Assembly (NCBI GenBank): GCA_965247375.1
Contig: CBDFHU010000120.1
Location: 1-64,000 of the forward strand
Length of the DNA stretch: 64,000 bases
Direction of reading: 5' to 3'
DNA from: Arsenicibacter sp965247375
GTDB taxonomy: Bacteria; Bacteroidota; Bacteroidia; Cytophagales; Spirosomataceae
This document shows, piece after piece, positions 61,334-64,000 of the stretch. The notes under the pieces are model-generated. The model did no database searches. It saw nothing but the letters and a program-made list of their open reading frames with translations, and had not been told where the DNA came from. The position numbers and the translations under genes were made by a program. Position 1 is the stretch's first letter. Each line of letters starts with the position of its first letter.

Positions 61334-63096
61334 ATAACTTTCCGGTGGCAATCTTCTTGTCAATGTTACTACTTGCTTCGCCTTTTAGTTTGGCTTTTTT
61401 CCACTGTTCCACGGCTTTGTCGCGCTCGCCTAACTGGTACAATACATCGCCGTAATGTTCCAGAATGGTACCACTTACGTTCGGATCACTGGTAACCGCT
61501 TTTTCAAGGTAAGTACGGGCTTTGGCATAATCTTTCATTACGTACAATACCCACGCATGTGTGTCCAGATAAGTTGCGTTGGTTGGGAAACGCTCCACGA
61601 GTTTCTGCGACATCTGCACGGCCTGCGGCAGTTTATCCTTCCGTAATGACAGGAAATAGGCAAAATTATTCAGCACATGCTCGTTCAGCGGGTCGGTTTT
61701 CAGAACCAGTTCATAGGCTTCGTCCGATTTGGCATTATCACCGGCACCGTTGTAGGCGTCGCCCAGCTGCGCGTTAATGGCTTTCACCAGATCAGGGTTC
61801 TGCGTGGCTGAGATCAGCTTACGGCTTTCTTCCAGCGCATCAACCGCGGCCTGGTATTTTCGTTTATAGAGGTTTGCCGATCCGTTTGAGTACCAGAAGA
61901 GGCCCTGCGTCGGAAAAATCTCCAGCGCTTTTTCTGAGTGCACCAGCAGGCTGTCTACCTGATTCAGCTGGCCGTCGAGCTGGAGAATTGCTTCCCAGAC
62001 CTGATACGACGATTCGTCAAGCCGTGCGGCTTTCACATAGGCATCACGCGACTCTGCAAATTTGTTCTGCTGCGCCAGCAGATCTGCCATCATGATCAGC
62101 GACTTCGCGTCATTAGGGTGGGTTTTTACCAGATCCTGCGCCATTTTCAGGGCATCCTGCTGCCCGGTCTTATCGTCGCCGTTCAGGGCAGCATAACTTG
62201 CCAGAATCCTGGCTTTCAGGTTGGGTTCAAGATTCGGGTTATTGAAGACATGGTCCAGTTCCTGCTTGCAGCGGACCATATCGCCTTTTTTTCCGGTAGA
62301 TATCGGCCAGCATAACATGGGCCTGCGCCATGTCCGGATCCAGCTTAATGGCTTTATCCAGCCAGCCGATAGCCTGGTCATTGCGGTCGTTGGCGATGAG
62401 TAGCTCGGCCCCTTCTACCAGGTATTCCGGTTCGCCCGGTTCTGACGCCACCAGTTTTTCGGCTTCTTCAACAGCCTTATCAATCTTGTTCTGCTTCAGA
62501 TAAATCCGCTGCTTCTGACGGGTTATTTCCTCGTTGATGCCCAGTGCACGTTCAACACGGTTGTAGGCATCAAGGGCTTTGTCCGGTTTATCGTCGAAGA
62601 GGTAAATCGCGGCCAGCTCAACGCCATATTCCATGTTGTCGGTACTTTGTTTGAGCAGGCTTTCATATAGTTCCTCGGCATCGCTGTAGCGTTTTTGTTT
62701 TACATACAGTTCGGCCAGCAGGAGGGAGTAAAATTTATTGGATTTGTCTACGCTGTGGGCTTTGGCAGCATACGGAATGGCTTCTGCCGTTTTGCCGGTT
62801 TTCATCAGCGCCGACGCCATAGCATACTGAGCCCCTGCGTTGTCAGGTGATTTCTGAACCAGTTTCTCGAACTGCGCAATTGCTTTGGAAGGCTCATCGG
62901 TCATCAGAAACTTCATGCCTTCCATGAACTGCGATTCGTCTTCGAGCCGTGCCCGGACCGGATCCGACTGGGCAGCGGCCGGCGCTGTTGTGCTCAGTGG
63001 CTTTTCACCGGCTTTTTTTTGCGCCAGCACCGAAGTGGCCGGCAGCGTAAAGACCAGACACCCGAGTACGTATTTTGTTAAGCAGCGTGTGTTCAT
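61326..63096 (-). pseudogene. TPR repeat protein, one frameshift
   Basis: Signal peptide (MNTRCLTKYVLGCLVFTLPATSVLA) then about 13 TPR repeats over the length, such as AKAIAQFEKLVQKSPDNAGAQ-like units and QAHVMLADIYRK. Frame breaks at a run of seven T (62286-62292), seven A on the coding strand. One base removed gives 589 residues. The first half runs 63096 to about 62290 and the second from there to 61326. TPR proteins of this size often act in outer-membrane or cell-wall assembly; no specific partner is known, though the operon contains DUF4292 and the EnvC-like gene. Confidence 0.82.
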
Positions 63097-63222
63097 CGCA
63101 GTTGTATAAGATAGCAATATCAGTATATAACGATTATTATCCAGAAACGGCAGGGTAAATCGTTCTATTGCAGATCGCCCGCAAAACAGGTGGGAATCAG
63201 ACAAAGATAACAGTTTATCGGC

Positions 63223-63522
63223 TTATTCAACCGCATCATATACTTGTACACGCGACCACAGGTGTGCACAGTCGGCTACGAATTTCTTGTGGACCGGATG
63301 TACCTGGTACACATCATGGGCTGCCTGATCCGTAAAAATAAAGGTCAGCGAAAAGTCATAGCTATGGTCAATCACTGCACGGCGGGTTTCGGCCGGTTTG
63401 CCAATATAGGCGGTATGGATGGCATCGATGTTTTTCAAGGTCTCCAGACCCGTCCGCAAGGCATCCTGATCTGATTGATTATCAGGGTTGTTGAGCCAGA
63501 AAAATACTGTATGTACAAACAT
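63223..63522 (-). CDS. Dabb family (stress-responsive A/B barrel) protein
   Basis: A 99-residue alpha/beta barrel protein. The start MFVHTVFFWLNNPD and the later YDFSLTFIFTDQAAHDVYQVHPVHKKFV are diagnostic of the dimeric Dabb family. Members often bind small hydrophobic molecules or act as minor enzymes; the role here is unknown. Confidence 0.9.
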   Translation of the reverse strand: MFVHTVFFWLNNPDNQSDQDALRTGLETLKNIDAIHTAYIGKPAETRRAVIDHSYDFSLTFIFTDQAAHDVYQVHPVHKKFVADCAHLWSRVQVYDAVE

Positions 63523-63662
63523 GTGAAAGGCAATGATTTATGTAAATGACCAATGTAGAATGTATAATGAATAATGGAGATGTTCTGATCTTAAACTACT
63601 TAAGGTATTAATGATTCATGCTACAGTTTCTATTATTCATTTTTGTTTGTGGACACAACTAT

Positions 63663-63687
63663 AAAAAACCCGAACCGGCTACCGGGT
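63663..63687 (-). terminator. Possible terminator of the rightmost gene
   Basis: On the minus strand acccg...cgggt (63683-63687 with 63668-63672) forms a 5-bp stem followed by six T, three bases past the stop codon of the second RluA gene. The stem is short. Confidence 0.45.
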
Positions 63688-63689
63688 GG

Positions 63690-64000
63690 TTATGAAAATT
63701 TTTCCAGTTGTTTGACCAGCACATCAAAATCCTTAGGATACGGAGCCTCAATTTTCATGCGGTCGCCGTTCAGGAGATTAAACGTTAGCGAATGGGCATG
63801 CAGGGCTACCCGCTGGATAAGCGGAAATTCCTCAGTATCTTTCTTAAGGTTAAAATTACGCTTCAGCTGCGACAGGAAAACCGGCTCACCGCCATAGGTC
63901 GGATCGCTCACAATCGGTGCTTTGAGGCACATCAGGTGTACCCGGATCTGGTGCATCCGGCCTGTAATCGGGATACATTCAACCAGCGTTGCCTGACGGT
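63690..64000 (-). CDS. RluA-family pseudouridine synthase, C-terminal part only
   Basis: The frame is open to the window edge at 64000, so only the C-terminal 103 residues are present. ECIPITGRMHQIRVHLMCL and DPTYGGEPVF are the typical RluA/RluD/TruC-type signatures; the catalytic Asp motif lies beyond the window. It is distinct from the copy at 55922-56654. Orientation and reading frame are secure. Confidence 0.85.
   Translation of the reverse strand, partial: RQATLVECIPITGRMHQIRVHLMCLKAPIVSDPTYGGEPVFLSQLKRNFNLKKDTEEFPLIQRVALHAHSLTFNLLNGDRMKIEAPYPKDFDVLVKQLEKFS

Noticed and set aside
1..64000. CRISPR arrays, rRNA and tRNA genes
   Set aside because: No regularly spaced repeats, no rRNA-like conserved blocks and no cloverleaf candidate were noticed by eye; a tRNA scan could still find one missed.

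Overview
The window looks like a chromosomal segment of a Gram-negative Bacteroidota bacterium, most likely Cytophagales and close to Spirosoma and relatives. The basis is the gene content: head-GIN adhesin, DUF4292, DUF4369/TlpA thioredoxin, a fused CzcA-TolC efflux protein, a TPR histidine kinase and a REC-kinase-REC-AraC hybrid. Promoter-like TAnnTTTG boxes of the Bacteroidota type and palindromic intergenic repeats agree. Species assignment is inference. No rRNA, tRNA or CRISPR array was seen.

Layout. 1-276: edge of an unidentified gene and a cluster of hairpin repeats. 0.3-16.3 kb: metabolism, with a NUDIX hydrolase, SSS symporter, CPBP protease, the NAD operon nadC-nadA-nadB, two Gfo/Idh/MocA oxidoreductases, endonuclease V, a secreted TIM-barrel protein, an aminotransferase, and an acyl-CoA dehydrogenase divergent from a quinone-oxidoreductase-like MDR protein. 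Two copies of a palindrome lie between the last two. 16.6-20.9 kb: a TPR sensor kinase followed by a REC-kinase-REC-AraC hybrid. 21-28 kb: GMC oxidoreductase with its small partner subunit, DUF58, TlpA, YdcF and phosphofructokinase. 28.3-39.1 kb: a surface-glycan locus with two glycosyltransferases, two FkbM methyltransferases, a Wzx flippase and the pseudaminic-acid genes pseI, pseH, pseG and pseF. An IS110-family element splits pseI from pseH. 40-49.8 kb: FadJ-type beta-oxidation enzyme, a LuxR-type regulator, and a metal-efflux operon (His-rich exported protein, RND-TolC fusion, adaptor, VIT1/CCC1 transporter). 49.8-55.9 kb: DUF748, gluconate permease, an McrC without McrB, Uma2 and head-GIN proteins. 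55.9-64 kb: rluA, a TnpB element, panB, an EnvC-like factor, DUF4292, a TPR protein, a Dabb protein and a second RluA cut by the window end.

The strongest observation is the IS110 element. Its empty target can be rebuilt as a perfect 17-bp inverted repeat sharing a CT core. The 203-nt leader upstream of the transposase contains, in the order known for IS621 bridge RNA, segments matching the left target, right target, left donor and right donor. Target and donor specificity can therefore be read directly from the sequence.

The second is a quality issue. Ten single-base insertions, all +1, break four genes between 56.06 and 62.29 kb (rluA, panB six times, the EnvC-like gene twice, the TPR gene once), while the rest of the window reads cleanly. 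Sequence error is more likely than true gene decay. Those genes are typed as pseudogene but should be read as probably intact in the organism.
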